64,000 nt of DNA, taken from the NCBI RefSeq assembly GCF_000264905.1, contig NW_006763134.1, positions 1,300,528 through 1,364,527 of the forward strand, read 5' to 3'. Every line of letters begins with the position of its first letter. Within the stretch, counting starts at the first letter, position 1. The notes under the pieces were generated by a model. The model had not been told where the DNA came from and ran no database searches. It was given only the letters and a program-made list of their open reading frames with translations. This DNA is from Stereum hirsutum FP-91666 SS1. Lineage: Eukaryota > Basidiomycota > Agaricomycetes > Russulales > Stereaceae. Shown here piece after piece: positions 12,055 to 23,447 of the stretch. A program made the position numbers and the translations under genes.

Positions 12055-12906
12055 TGTTTGTTCTTTTTTCAAAAGGAGGGTGGGGTTGGGTAGGGTAGGG
12101 TAAGGTGGGAGTGGGAGTGATATTGGTGGGGTGGTTAGTTTTTGGTTTTTCGGTCGTGTGTGGGATCGATAGTAAGGAAGGGCAGGCCAATAGTCAAGGA
12201 GAGCGGCTAGGATGTAGAAGGTAGAAGGCAAGGAGCGAAGATATCAGGCTCGAGTTTGAGGCTGTCGACGTTGGTGTCGTTGTTGTGGTCTACGCCGCGG
12301 CTATTGACGTCGGATACGAACGTACACGACAAGTATCTTTTTCAAGATCGGGTAATCAGATATCGGCCCAGGCGCGTGTAATTTCGGGATCCAGTTCCAG
12401 GTTCGGGTCCGGGTCCGGGTCCAGGAGTCTTCAAGTAGGGCAGGCTTGTCGCGTGAGGGCACGGGGGATCGTATCGCCGCGGCGGGGGTGGAGAGAAGAA
12501 GGGGGAGAAGAGAGAGGATGGGGAGGATGGAAAAGACGGGATGTGGATTGTGGGAGAGAAGAGAGAGGGGATGTCGGAAGAACTCCGAAAAGTGGACGGG
12601 CTTTTATAGGCGGGGGACGCGCGGACTTTGGAAAAGAAGCTGACACACAAGGGTTGGCAGGGTAGCGAACGTGTTTACGTGTCTATACCATGGGAACGTA
12701 GGGTCTAATAATGAGGTAATGAGGTAAGTGAGCCAGATACGAGAACACTAGAACAGGATCTGCACTGTGCTCGTAAAACAGCGATGTTTGAAACAGGGAA
12801 AAAAACGTACCAGAGGTTGTGGGGTATGTATTCAAGGGTCTAGATGTAGCACTTATGAGGGTATTCTTGAGGGCTAGATGGGCAATGGGAGAGACGGAGT
12901 GGCAAC
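12055..12906. other. Intergenic, no gene seen
   Basis: Upstream region of the 118-aa gene and 3' flank of the 103-aa gene. It contains a short gggtcc triplication near 12410-12420 and purine-rich sequence at 12480-12580 (plus strand). Open frames here overlap one another and have biased composition. Confidence 0.4.
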
Positions 12907-13437
12907 TCAATCCTTTCTTTCTTTGACGAACAATGGGACGTTCATCTATGGTCGGCGCGTCCGCTCGATACCGCTACTCAAAATCCGAAAAATTACGTAC
13001 GTCTTCCAGCCACATGAGGCCTTCGGTAAAATTTTCCACTGCCTCGAGGTCGTCGCGGATTGGCCGCCGCCATCCTGAGTCGCACGGGGCGATTGAACAG
13101 GCAAGCAGGCAAAGAGGCAGCCTAATAGGGATTTATGTATACGACGGTAAGCTTCGTTCCATGAGGGTAGTGTGGGATTGACCTATTTGCTCAACGATGT
13201 CGCCTAATGTACGACCATACGAGCATTCATCCATGAATATCCTGCGCGAATCCTGCGAGTCGAGCACGCTCAGTTGGAAGGCCTTTATGCGCTGGGCCTA
13301 GACCACCCTCACAGGTTGCCCTCGACTGAGGCTAGGGAAATTTATTTACGTACTTCGCTAATGAAGGGGAACAAGAGGCGTCGCAAACTGCGATGGCTCG
13401 ATCGAGACCGAGGACAAAGGCTGGCTAAAAGCGGCAT
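12907..13437 (-). CDS. Hypothetical protein, 103 aa, four exons, possibly mitochondrial
   Basis: Reconstructed from four short exons: 13437-13354, 13297-13183, 13074-13001 and 12945-12907. Introns are 56, 108 and 55 bp, and every phase agrees. The N-terminus (MPLLASLCPRSRSSHRSLRR) is rich in Arg and Ser with no acidic residues, like a mitochondrial targeting peptide. The rest is an ordered-looking acidic/aromatic domain (RIFMDECSYGRTLGDIVEQI, WRRPIRDDLEAVENF, GLMWLED) that ends NVPLFVKERKD. Donors are gtacgt, gtcaat and gtacgt. I do not recognise the family. The consistent phases and protein-like sequence make a real gene likely, though the first exon is the least certain part. Confidence 0.6.
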
Positions 13438-13928
13438 GGAAACGTCGGAGCCTCCCGGAATCTCGTGATTTTGATTCAGCGTTTTGGTTTAGGTGGCGTA
13501 CTATATGTGGCCCCGAGAGTGAAGTGAAAATGTTGAGGTTGAGCCCATTGAGAGTGCGAGATGTGGATCAACCTCGAGCCTGCACGTTACATATCATCAT
13601 CCTTCTGTGTTTACGAGGAGGTATATTGACCAGCCAGCCACTGCGACGCAGCATAGTCGTCAGCACTGTACGACGCTTTATGGGTGAACCTAACGCTAAC
13701 TGAACTTTGGGTCAATCACATCTCCGAGTCTGCTCACTGTATCCTTAGCAGGCCCCGTCTGACCCCTTCATTGGTCTCGTTAATGCTTGTATTAACGCAT
13801 ATTCTCATATATACCTAAGAATTCCATGATTTAAGGCGGAGGCCCTACACCTTGACAGCTAGTTGGAGAATATGTGGAATAGGATGAGAAGAGAGCAGTG
13901 AAAGCGGACAATTCTATTGCATGGATAT
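13438..13928. other. Intergenic, no gene seen
   Basis: Spacer between two minus-strand genes: the 5' side of the 103-aa gene and the 3' side of the mL59 gene. Nothing coding or repeated was noticed. Confidence 0.4.
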
Positions 13929-14913
13929 CTAGAATGGTAGCTTGGTCCTGCCCAAGCCTGAAGCGGGACGAAGTGGGTTAGGCTTCCTCCTCAAGCGTTG
14001 CTATAAGAGGATTGGTTAGAAAAATCGTCAGTATATCGCCTTCAACGATCGCCAGAAAACAACCAGACAAGGTAAAGGGCCCCGGGAGAAACGGAGAAGA
14101 GTCAGAGAAAGAAGGAATGGTACGTACCCCCTTGTACTTCGCGACCCTCGCCGGCATGAACCTCAACATCCTGGCCTGCATCTTCATCCTCTCTCCCCTC
14201 ACTCTCTCCCACTTGTGTCCCTTGAACATCCTCCTCTTACCCGCATACAGCCTATTACCCACGTCCGCACCCTTGACCTCCTTCGCCTTCAGCTCTCCAC
14301 CCCACCTAATCTCGCGATCCCACCCTCTGACATGCGTCCTGAACAGCAAATTCCACGTGACCACTGGACGACCGAGCCTTAACCTCTTCTGCCGCCTACT
14401 CAGCGTCGACACGACTTTCGTGAGCCCCGAAACGTTCGTCGTCGTCGTCGCGGACGCGCCTCCGGTCGCAGATGGCGCGTCTGTGGTCGATTTGCGCGCG
14501 GCTCTGACGGCGAGAGCAGCCTGCATCTCCCCGACCAGAATCTTATCCTTCAACCTCTGACCCTCCGGATTGAATTTCGGCCCTGGTGGCAGAAGATGCA
14601 ACGTCCCGCTCTTCCTCGCGTTCTTGACCAGATCCGCCTGTCTTCTCAGCGAATACTTCGCAGGGGCCCATCGGCCGGTCGATGGATTCTTGAGGGGGAT
14701 GAAAGGGTTCAAGGCGCTGACCGGAGTGGTGTAATGCGGGTACATTGGCTCGTTTGCTTGTTGTTTCCCTTTCGTGGACTTTGAGCCTTTAGTAAAGAAG
14801 TCTGTATATGTCGTTTGAGAGGCAGGAGGGATGTGAGGGACGCCAGGCTGTATTAGGCGAGGTAAGGTGGTGAGCTCGCGCATTCGGAAGCGTTTGACGG
14901 CTTGGAGCGCCAT
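13929..14913 (-). CDS. Mitochondrial large-subunit ribosomal protein mL59 (yeast MRPL25 family)
   Basis: Exon 1 is 14913-14128 and exon 2 is 14000-13929, joined in phase 0 by a 127 bp intron (gtacgt donor). This gives 285 aa starting MALQAVKRFRMRELTTLPRL. The family signature is clear: a NPFIPLKNPSTGRWAPAKYS motif, then SLRRQADLVKNARKSG and LLPPGPK. This is followed by a basic helical block (GHKWERVRGERMKMQ, RMLRFMPARVAKYKG) and a short basic tail ending GLGRTKLPF in the second exon. mL59 is a structural protein of the large subunit of fungal mitochondrial ribosomes. The protein is longer than the 157-aa yeast MRPL25, with an Ala/Thr-rich insertion near residue 160. A longer in-frame start upstream is possible, but this ATG fits a basic presequence. 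Confidence 0.85.
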
Positions 14914-15858
14914 GGTCGTCGACTTCCGACTTTCGATGCCTCGTACGCGCAAAGACGAGACACTTTGAGCGGAGGAGTTGGTGCAGGAGTTCGACTTGCA
15001 AATTGGCGAGGACAGCGCGATTCCGGACCGGCCCGACGAGTTTGCGGGGGCCACAGTGGCACCTGCACCCCCGTTGAGGAGCAGAATTGGACCAGCCCTG
15101 TCGTTTCACAGCTGGCAGATATGTACAACTGCTCAAGGCGATACTAGAAGTCATGTTTCTCGCAAGATGCTACATGTATAGGTACTTGCTTCAAAAGATC
15201 AATCCAACAACACTGATACTCCTACGCTACGGACACAGACCTCAAAACCTCAGACAGGGCCGAACAAAACAGTGCGAACTTGAACAACTTGAACAAACAA
15301 CAGGGCCGAAAAATAAGTAACTTAGGTAGTGACAGTCTATTGCATGAACCATTGAACACAAGGGCGAATAACACCCGACCCGAGCAGACCAGACCAGACC
15401 GTCCGAGATGTTTCCAAGACGTTGACACGAAGCAACACTAGAGAGAGAGATAGAGTAAGTAAGACGAATGGAGGAAAACGAATGTAAGTGAGAGAGCAAA
15501 GTGAATGGAGTGACTAACAGGTGAGAGTGAAGACAGATGCAGATGAGAGTGACTATAAAAAGCGAGGAGTGTGGATGAAACAGTGTCAAGATAATTTATA
15601 CTACAAGAAAGTGGATCGTGAGAGATAGCCCTTGAAACCGCGAGTATTGGGAAGAGCGGAGATGATGCGTGATGAAAGAAAAGACGAGTTGAGATGGATA
15701 AAATAAGATCGTGCGTCAGTACAGAAAGATATGGAGAGATCGTCATGATATAAAGTTCAACGCAGGACGCAAGAATAAAAAAATACGTTATAACAGATCG
15801 GGGATGAGTCGACGAAACAGCAGACGGTTACTACCTCAGAGCCGAGGACACCCAAAAA
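14914..15858. other. Intergenic, 5' side of mL59 and 3' side of the 932-aa gene
   Basis: No gene seen. The plus-strand purine-rich stretch from 15430 to 15800 probably belongs to the 3' UTR of the upstream minus-strand gene. Confidence 0.4.
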
Positions 15859-18800
15859 TCACCTCGCCGCACTCTTCCAAAACTTCCACCGCGAACTCGT
15901 ACCTGAACTCACCCTCTTCACCTGTTTCTCCCCCACATGTCCTTCATTCACGTCACCCTCGCCTCTCGCTCTCGCCTTGTGCAACACCCTCCTCTTCCCA
16001 CCATCCGAACTGATCTCCTCTGACCCTGCTCCAGGGACACGATACACGTCCTCCTCAAACCTGATAGACGCCTTCTCCTTCTCCTGTGAATGACGATCCG
16101 CGTGTACCGTCGCGCTCTCGTCTGAATCTGGCGGCGTAGGAGGGGCCGCCACAATCCTCCTCGACCCCTCCACGCGTCTCAAAGACCGCTTGGCTCCTAT
16201 ACCCGCCGCCGACACCGGTTCTTCGCTCCTAACATCGACCAACGTCGTGGTCGAAGGCATAGGGACCACAGTCGAAGACCCACTATGGCCAGCCGTCATA
16301 TAATGCCTCATCCCACTCGAATGCGAAGGTGCGGACGAAGGCCACCCACGACTATTCACACCACTATTAATCTGCCCCACCTCCGGATCCACGACAGACC
16401 CAGAACCAGAGCCCGACGCCGACCTCGGATGTGACCTCGTATGTGTCGAGGGTCTCACAGCCGGCGCAGGAGCAGCGACCGTGACCTGGACAGGCGCAGG
16501 AGCGGGAACGGGAACGGATACCGCACGAGACGTCCGAGGGTAGTTCGGAGTTGAGCTTGAGCCATACCCCGATCCGATCCCTGCGAACCCTACCTTCGTG
16601 GGTGAAGTCTGTGAGGGACTGGGCGGTGTGGCAGCGGCAACGGCGGCGGCGTTGGCGGAGTGTCGTCTGGGTGGGAGGGGCTCTTTACCGGGTGATGGAA
16701 GGGTGGACGACGGTGCCCTGATAGTCTCCATGGACGAAGGCGAGTACGAAGGATCCGACTTTGAATGGTGTCGTCTGTGTGAGGGCGTGCTGGGCGTCGT
16801 AGGCGTAGGCGGCAGAAGTTTCGACTTGTTCAAGGGAAGCGACGGAGACGACGCGGGTGCGGAAGCTGACGGGGTTGTCGCTAGCGATGCGGAGGCGGCG
16901 GCTGACAGTGACGAGAATGACGAACCTGAGCCGGCGGAGGAACATGAGGGTGGTGTGACGTTGATCCCCAGTCCAGTCGCAGTGACGATGTTCGAGGGTA
17001 CCGCAGAGATGATGATCTCGCTCGCGCCGGCCACCCAAGCTCTCTGCTTGCTCATCATCCTCACCTCCTGCTTCGCCACAAACCCGCTTGTCCCTGCAGT
17101 GCCGCCACCACCGCCACCTTCTACCGCCTTGCGCTGTTCCCTCGCCTTCTCCTCGTCAACATCCAAGCACCCGCTCAACACCAAATTCGCCACCGTCCAT
17201 TTCGCTTCCTGCATCGGACCCGAACCACCGACGCTAGGCCCCGCCATCTGCGAATCGATGACCTCGCGGAACGCAGATGTCTCCATCAAATACGCCTTCG
17301 CATGTTCCATCCCATCGCCCCCACTCCCCGCGCCCATCCCGCCCTGTCCCATCCCCATCCCCGACCCACTCCCGATCGAAAACCCACTGTTACCACCGCT
17401 TCCGCCAGTCGGTGCAGGATACGAGAACGACAACAGGAAGGACTCGATGCTCTGTGCGATTCGCTGTGCTCCTGAACCCGTAGTGGTGGGAGTTGGTGCG
17501 CCATTCGCTTTGGACTTGCCTTTGGACGAGGGTAGGAGATGTACGAGGTGGGCTTTGACGTCCCGTGGACCTGGGGCGGCAGCCTGAGCCTGCTGCAAAC
17601 TGTTCAGCGAATCGCCGCTGCTCATGGGTGGCGTCGGTGGCATCGAATACATCGAAAGAATCGGCGGTCTTCTCAACACAGACCGCCTCTTCTCCACGCT
17701 CCCATTCCCAGCAGTGGACCGTACGCTAGGCACAGGGCTCGGAAGTGCAGAAGTAGGTGTAGAAGGTGTAGGACCAGAGGAAGATGAGGAAGAGGGTACC
17801 GCAGCGACGAGGAAAGGACGGGAGATGGTGGTGACGAGTATCGCGTGTTTGAGCATCGACTTTTCGGGTATATCGTGTGGTAAGAAATTGAGAATCGCAT
17901 CGAATGGTCGTTGTGTCGGGTCAGGCCCCTGTGACTGCAGCGGCGTGAGTTTCGATTCCCGTCTTGCCCGGGGCGCAGTCGTGTTACGTGCGCTCGAAGA
18001 GTCGAAAGAAGTGAGACGAAGAGACGACGAAACACGTGAAGGGAGGTTCGGTTGAGAAAGCGAGTTGCTGCTCGCGCTGGGCGTCGTGTTCGACCTATAT
18101 GTGAAGCCGGAAAGTTTGAGAGCCGAGGGATATTCAAGGATACCGTCTGATTCTGGGAGCTCTTGGATCGGTATGCCGCCGTCGCCACATCTACGCCAAA
18201 ATCGCGCCAGCCGTTCGGCGGACTCGAGGATGTGAACGAAGCGGACTGCTCCAGAGTTTTCGAGCGCGAGGGGGGAGTGTAGGCGGAGGATGCGGATTAC
18301 GGGATAGACGTCCTGTTGGATGCTTTGGATGGTCGGCGGTTGGTGGGTCGCGAGGATGAGGAGAGAGGATGAGAATTGCTCTGATTGGAGGAGTGGTTCC
18401 AAGTCCCGCACTTCAGGCGCTGAAAACAGACAGAGGTTAGCCAATTTGATGATAAATTTAGCCTCGATGCATGGAAAAAGACTAAAAAATGATTTGTAGG
18501 ACCAAAGAATGCGGTGCCAGGTTTGACAGCAATTAAAAGATAACATGATCATGATAGGGTTATTTGACCAGAGGCAGCATATAGTAAGCGTATATTCTCT
18601 CCCTGATCAGAACACGATTGTCATCGTACCATACAAACAAAATGGGTACAGTGGGCATCGTTGCCAACGAATCAACGGTAAAGGCTATTTTCCGAGGATA
18701 TCAGGTTCCGGTTTAGCAAGTGCCGCTATTCGGTTCCATGTCATGTCTACGAGGCTAATGCACCTCCAGAAACTCTGGTCGTGCTGAGGGTATGTTCATG

Positions 18801-19434
18801 CATACCCTCGACCATACCCTCTGTGTGCCGGGTGCGAGCCACATACCTACGATCGGGTGCCACTAGGTGCCACCCAACGCAAGGCAACAAAAATAGATGG
18901 ATGCAGCAAGGAATTGGTTAAAACAACAAGCAGGCGAATGTAGCTGCCGGACCAAAGATGATATCTCTATCGCAGCCGACGATACGCGACAATCGAAGAC
19001 ACAGTGGATAGCAAAATTATGCCGAAAGCCGACGTTGTGTCAGCACCGATACCATGTTCACCGTGAAACGCATTCGCCATTGCGGTCGTTGTCACCCAGA
19101 TACCGAGCCTGATGGACTTTCCGATGCCCAAATACCCCCCCACCCAGAGTCCAAACCCAAGCATGCCGAAGCCCTAGAAAGAATAATGCGACATACCTCC
19201 GAGGATGAGAATAGCATCGCGTCTTGGCTCTGCGGCGGCCGCACTGTAAAGTTTCTCGGCGGGTATGACGATAGGATTGTGTCTTCGATGGTCAATAGAA
19301 GAGAATGGGTCGAGAGGCAGTCTTGGCCTGAAGACGTCTGAACGAGCTGATACCCGGGGAGGGATGGGAGAGCGAAGGGGTTGGGCGATGGACGGTGAGC
19401 TCATGCTGCGCCGGGTGGTAGTCGTGGTAGACAT
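15859..19434 (-). CDS. Unknown protein, 932 aa, ordered N-terminal domain plus disordered regions
   Basis: Exon 1 is 19434-19197 (start MSTTTTTRRSMSSPS) and exon 2 is 18419-15859. A phase-1 join restores a smooth reading, DAILILG-APEVRDLEPLL, which is why I accept the 777 bp intron. The N-terminal domain (about residues 65-190) alternates strands and helices (SSSLLILATHQPPTIQSIQQ, FVHILESAERLARFWRRCG). Further short ordered segments (HAILVTTISRPFLVAAVP, KWTVANLVLSGCLDVDEEKA, WVAGASEIIISAVP) are separated by long Ser/Pro/Gly-rich stretches. The C-terminus is basic and aromatic (SSRWKFWKSAAR). No signal peptide or membrane helix is visible. I do not recognise the family. It may be one globular domain interrupted by disordered loops. 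Confidence 0.7.
18420..19196. other. 777 bp intron of the 932-aa gene
   Basis: It is far longer than neighbouring introns. On the minus strand, right after a tttctag acceptor at about 19173, it holds an open, glycine-rich and hydrophobic frame (MLGFGLWVGGYLGIGKSIRL) of about 66 codons that ends in a stop at 18967. It also has a 9-base perfect stem with a six-base loop at 18786-18809 (gagggtatg / cataccctc). Retained cassette exon, inserted fragment and chance frame are all possible. Confidence 0.4.
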
Positions 19435-21520
19435 GAAAACCCGAGGGTCGCGGCGGCTCTTCAACGTCGGGGATGACGACGACGAGGAGGATAGGGAGAT
19501 GGTGGTGGAGAGGTACAAAGAGGGCCGGATGAGGTGGTGGGTTGAGACTAAGCCATCGTTTATTGATATTGTCTTATGCGTGGCGCAGCAGAGCGCTACA
19601 TGTCGGAATTTCGAATCTCGGAAGCCTCACAGAACTCCACCCCTGGAAGCGGCCTGCCCCTTTCATTTACGCTTTCTTTCCTTCCGCACATCCATGCATC
19701 CGCCCTTACCGTCTCACCGCTCCCCTCCCCATTTTTACCGCTTTTATCTCGTATTTTGTACGAGAGCGCTGCCGAGATGCTCGCCCAGGTGTTACGTCAT
19801 CCGCCCAGAAACGTTCGAACCTGGACGACAGTCATGCTCGGTCCACGTCTTCGTCAACGACATCTTCCCTTGCTCCCATGAGTACTACCCTTCTGTCGGT
19901 CACTTCTGGGCAACACCCCCACCGCTCGCCGTCGATTCTCTTGACTTTCTGCGACTCTGCTCTTGCAGTTCACTCAGCCGTTCACTATGCGTATCCATCG
20001 TGCCGCCGACTTGGACCCCTCTTGTTCCGTGCTTACACAATCCGATCAACGACAAACCCAACAGGACTCAGGGGGAGGCACAAACTCTTTCATCAACTTC
20101 CTCTTCTGGCCTTGCCGCTCCCTGCCGGCCGCGTCGACACGACCCGCCAAACCTTCTCTATCTTTGGACGCTCGCAACGGTTTTGTATCTCCTTCTGCCT
20201 TGCTGGTCGTGCACAACGAACAAGCGACTCTTGGCTATTACGCCATGATTGGTTTCGATGCTCCGGCCAGCCCGCTCGTACGACATGCCGGACGAGAACG
20301 GTCCCACCTCGCTTCACGCCTCCTCTTGCTCAACAGACGACCTTGCATATGCCCTCATGTCCTCGATGCATCCGCCGATGGACGGTTCATAATCTGAATC
20401 TATTCTTCATATTAGGGAATGATATTGATAGCGACCTATTCTTATCGACGCATGCTTGTGGTAGCCTCGTGCTCAGCGCCAGCGCTAAGCCGTTTATTAG
20501 TGCAAGCCGCAGGATCGCTGGAATTCGCAATCTTTAACCTATCATTCCCATCATCATCAACAATACTCTGTATCCGCAGTCATCATGCATCAAGGACGAC
20601 GAGGTGATTTCTGGAAACGAGGGAAGTCCCGGGAAACGGATAAGAATTGCGGGCTAGTTGGGAGGCCTTGCTAATCTCTCTTGTTTTGCGATTGCAGTCT
20701 CCAGTTTCTACCCATTCGACATACAGAGACATGACGAGCCCTTGGTCCTTTTTGCCTTTCAATCTCATGGTCGCGTTTCTGATAGGTTCGCTTGAGAAGT
20801 AACGAGACGAAGCCAATATCACCGATACCAGCGCAATATGTTTGGACTTCCGCCCGACCTTTCTCATGGATGCTTCGGGTACGGGTTGTATACAGTCGCT
20901 AACAAGCTGTCGTGAGGCTCTCACCTCCAGGGAGCAACATCACCTCGCATGTCTTTGCGTCGTCTTGCTTTCGCGTACTCTGGTTGCACGACGTACGCGG
21001 GTTTTTCACGTTACTGTCGTAACATTTCTGGTTCGCCCCCTGGACCTGGGTAGGCATCATCCTCTTGCGCTACTGTATACTCACGCTCACGCCGCCGACG
21101 TTCGAATGATTGTCGGCGTGTTACGACACTACGACGGCAAACGGCAAATTTCCGGTCCTCATTCTCCTCTGCCCAAGCCTGCTCTCGGATCCCCGCCGTC
21201 TTCGTCGAAAATACTGTCGAGGATCTCCTTCAGGAGAGCACTGCTCGGCTCAAGGGTCGCTTGCTCTAGCTTTGCTTGCAGACCGCCCGCGGCTTTCGCC
21301 TCGACATGTAGTTCACGCATCCAGAGGACGTGTATCGGCTGGGATTCACTCAGAGCCCTTGCCTGGCCCACCCACCAAGGAACTCTGCCCGTTCTCCTCG
21401 GCTTTCTTTCAGATGGCTAGGCTCTAGCGATTGTACATAATGCAGCTTGCGCGCTACACAAGTTCGATCTGATGCTTTCAACTTTACGAGCATCCACAAA
21501 TCCACACCTGGACCCCCATT
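19435..21520. other. Probable promoter and low-coding region
   Basis: From 19540 to 20540 all three plus-strand frames stay open for long stretches, so openness alone says little. No frame shows a recognisable domain or a convincing start and splice set. A splice-like acceptor (ctcttgcag) sits at 19968. From 20560 to 21520 a minus-strand frame has a protein-like end (SSALLKEILDSIFDEDGGD near 21200), but no gene model could be built. Confidence 0.3.
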
Positions 21521-21800
21521 TGGTTGTTCGTCTACTCTGCGGCCAAAAAGGAATCCGACCAAGCTCCCCTGCTAAGAACATTACTATGCTGCTAAGAGTA
21601 TTACTATGCTGCTAAGAACATTATTATCCCGCCAAGCCTTCAACAGGCCCTCACATTCTATCTTCTGTCTATCGCTCCCTCCTGGTTGTTCGTCTCCTCT
21701 ACGGCGAAAACCAAGTCCGACCAGGCAGTTCACTCTAAGAACATTACTATCCTGCCAAGCCCTCACACAGTCTGTCTTCCGTCTGCGTATCACTCCCTTA
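21521..21800. repeat. 162 bp tandem repeat, two copies, with 24 bp sub-repeats
   Basis: The sequence from 21521 (tggttgttcgtctactctgc) returns at 21683 (tggttgttcgtctcctctac), with clear similarity through the following block (aatccgaccaagc / aagtccgaccagg). Each copy contains ctaagaacattactatgctg-like units: three in the first copy and one in the second. On the minus strand the unit is partly open and yields repeated peptides (LVGFLFGRRVDEQP / LVGLGFRRRGDEQP). Confidence 0.7.
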
Positions 21801-23447
21801 TGCCGCTTCTCGTCCATTGAACTTACACGGCGTATGTCGGGACTCCAAGCCAGGCTCCATGGGGAGCGGTTATGTGACGAATATAGAAACCCCCGTTCTG
21901 ATTTCGTACATCCAGTGGGACACAGTCGCCCGAAATACTGCCGTATTTACGACACTGGACGACACCTTTCGTCTGCCTACGGCGTGCATGTCGTTTTTTC
22001 ACATAATATCAGGTAAGAGGATTGTTCTCATCGAGTCGCTGTCACTGATCTTCGAGCTTCAGTTCGAGTACTAAAACCACAATAAGAGCTCAATTTTCCT
22101 TCCTTTTCTCTGTCTTTCCCACTTGTGTTTCAGTCAGCGAACATCACTGTGTTGTTCGCCGAGTACGGCGAAGCTAAGCCAGCGCTCTGATGCCATTATT
22201 AGTAGGTGCCAGTGGCAGCATAATCGAGCTAGGGTCCAGCATTTGACTACGTGAAACTTCGTGGTGTAGTACTAACGGCGGGATATTCGTAATCTAGGCT
22301 GGGCTTTCCGTAGTAATATCTCCGCTCTGCAGTCTGTGCCCAAAGGCTTACCGGCGAACGCCCCTAGGGATCCTCAACTATGTGAGCTAATCTGCCTGAC
22401 CATTCCTCTGCGGAGTTATACAGTGCACAACACTGGGATTCGACCTACCCGATAACTTCATCATTTACCTTGAAGATCCGGTACGTCGTATCGCTGAGTT
22501 ACTGAAGCATTTGGCGTAGGCTCACTATCGACTATCACGTATGAAACCAGCTCGATTCAAGACAACGCCAAGGAGTGCGGTATCTGTGTTCAGTCGCTGA
22601 CTGGAATGAAGAACGTTTGTAACGTTTATTGCTTGTCATCGTCCACCGTCAAAGTCAAAGTTCTTCATTCGTTGATTACAGCTGTATACATCGACCGCCG
22701 CTCTGCTATCTTCGCCTAGGGACTTGTCATTACGATCTATCCCATATCGCAACATGCTCCGACTAGTACATCTTCGATATTGCCGCTATCTTAACTTCAA
22801 AGCTAGGTCGCGCCATCGATTATAGCTCGTCTTCGTAAGGCCTTGGACTTGATGTCAATGTCAGCTATGCTTGTACCTATTAAATCACTTATGAAGCTGA
22901 TGCTGGTTGTTGGTGGACTGTATACTTACTCTACATTCTCGTCGGCTTGGACTTGTGTTCTAGTTTCGAGCCCTGTATTCAGATATGTCTGGACACCAAC
23001 ACTGACTGAGCAGCCTGTTACTTCTCATGGGTCTTCGAGTCTTTGAGTCGTCTCAATCAACGATATAGTAATATTTTTCAGCCCCAAAATATGCTTCGTC
23101 TGTCCCTGCTTCTGCTCAGTGGTGGCCAGAGGGTTTGGGCCACAGTGGCGACGATTCAAGAAAACGTTCGGTGAGCGAGCAATCTCAGACTATGGATGTT
23201 GAGTTAATGCGATGCGTATCGTTTCCTCAGGCTGCCTCTATTTCTAATCATAGGTACCTATGACGGTTGTTGTTGGGTTTGCTGAACGTCCAACGACAGC
23301 GAATTGACAGTGAACGACGCGTAGCGCCCAACGTGACTTTGTTGAATGGGTCACGTGGCCCTGGGCACGATACAACCCGAGTCGGAGACAAGCTTAGCTC
23401 TCAGAGCTTTCTCGACACCACCAAGATCCAGCCGCATTCTATCGAAG
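21801..23447. other. Intergenic, with a possible exon at 21817-22013 (+)
   Basis: A plus-strand frame (VTNIETPVLISYIQWDTVAR, then LDDTFRLPTACMSFF) reads like protein and runs into a gtaaga donor at 22014, but no partner exons were found. A second short hydrophobic frame lies at 22843-23046. The rest shows no gene. Confidence 0.25.

Noticed and set aside
12683..12910. 75-codon minus-strand frame that could extend the 103-aa gene
   Set aside because: Joining it would require a 27 bp intron. The alternative acceptor gives a normal 55 bp intron and a clean stop at 12907.
16598..17587. 329-codon open frame opposite the 932-aa gene
   Set aside because: Antisense to an exon with a better protein-like reading; Gly/Ala/Asp-rich shadow.
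19542..20537. 331-codon open frame on the plus strand
   Set aside because: All three plus frames are open over the same interval and none shows a domain or codon pattern that stands out. Openness reflects base composition.
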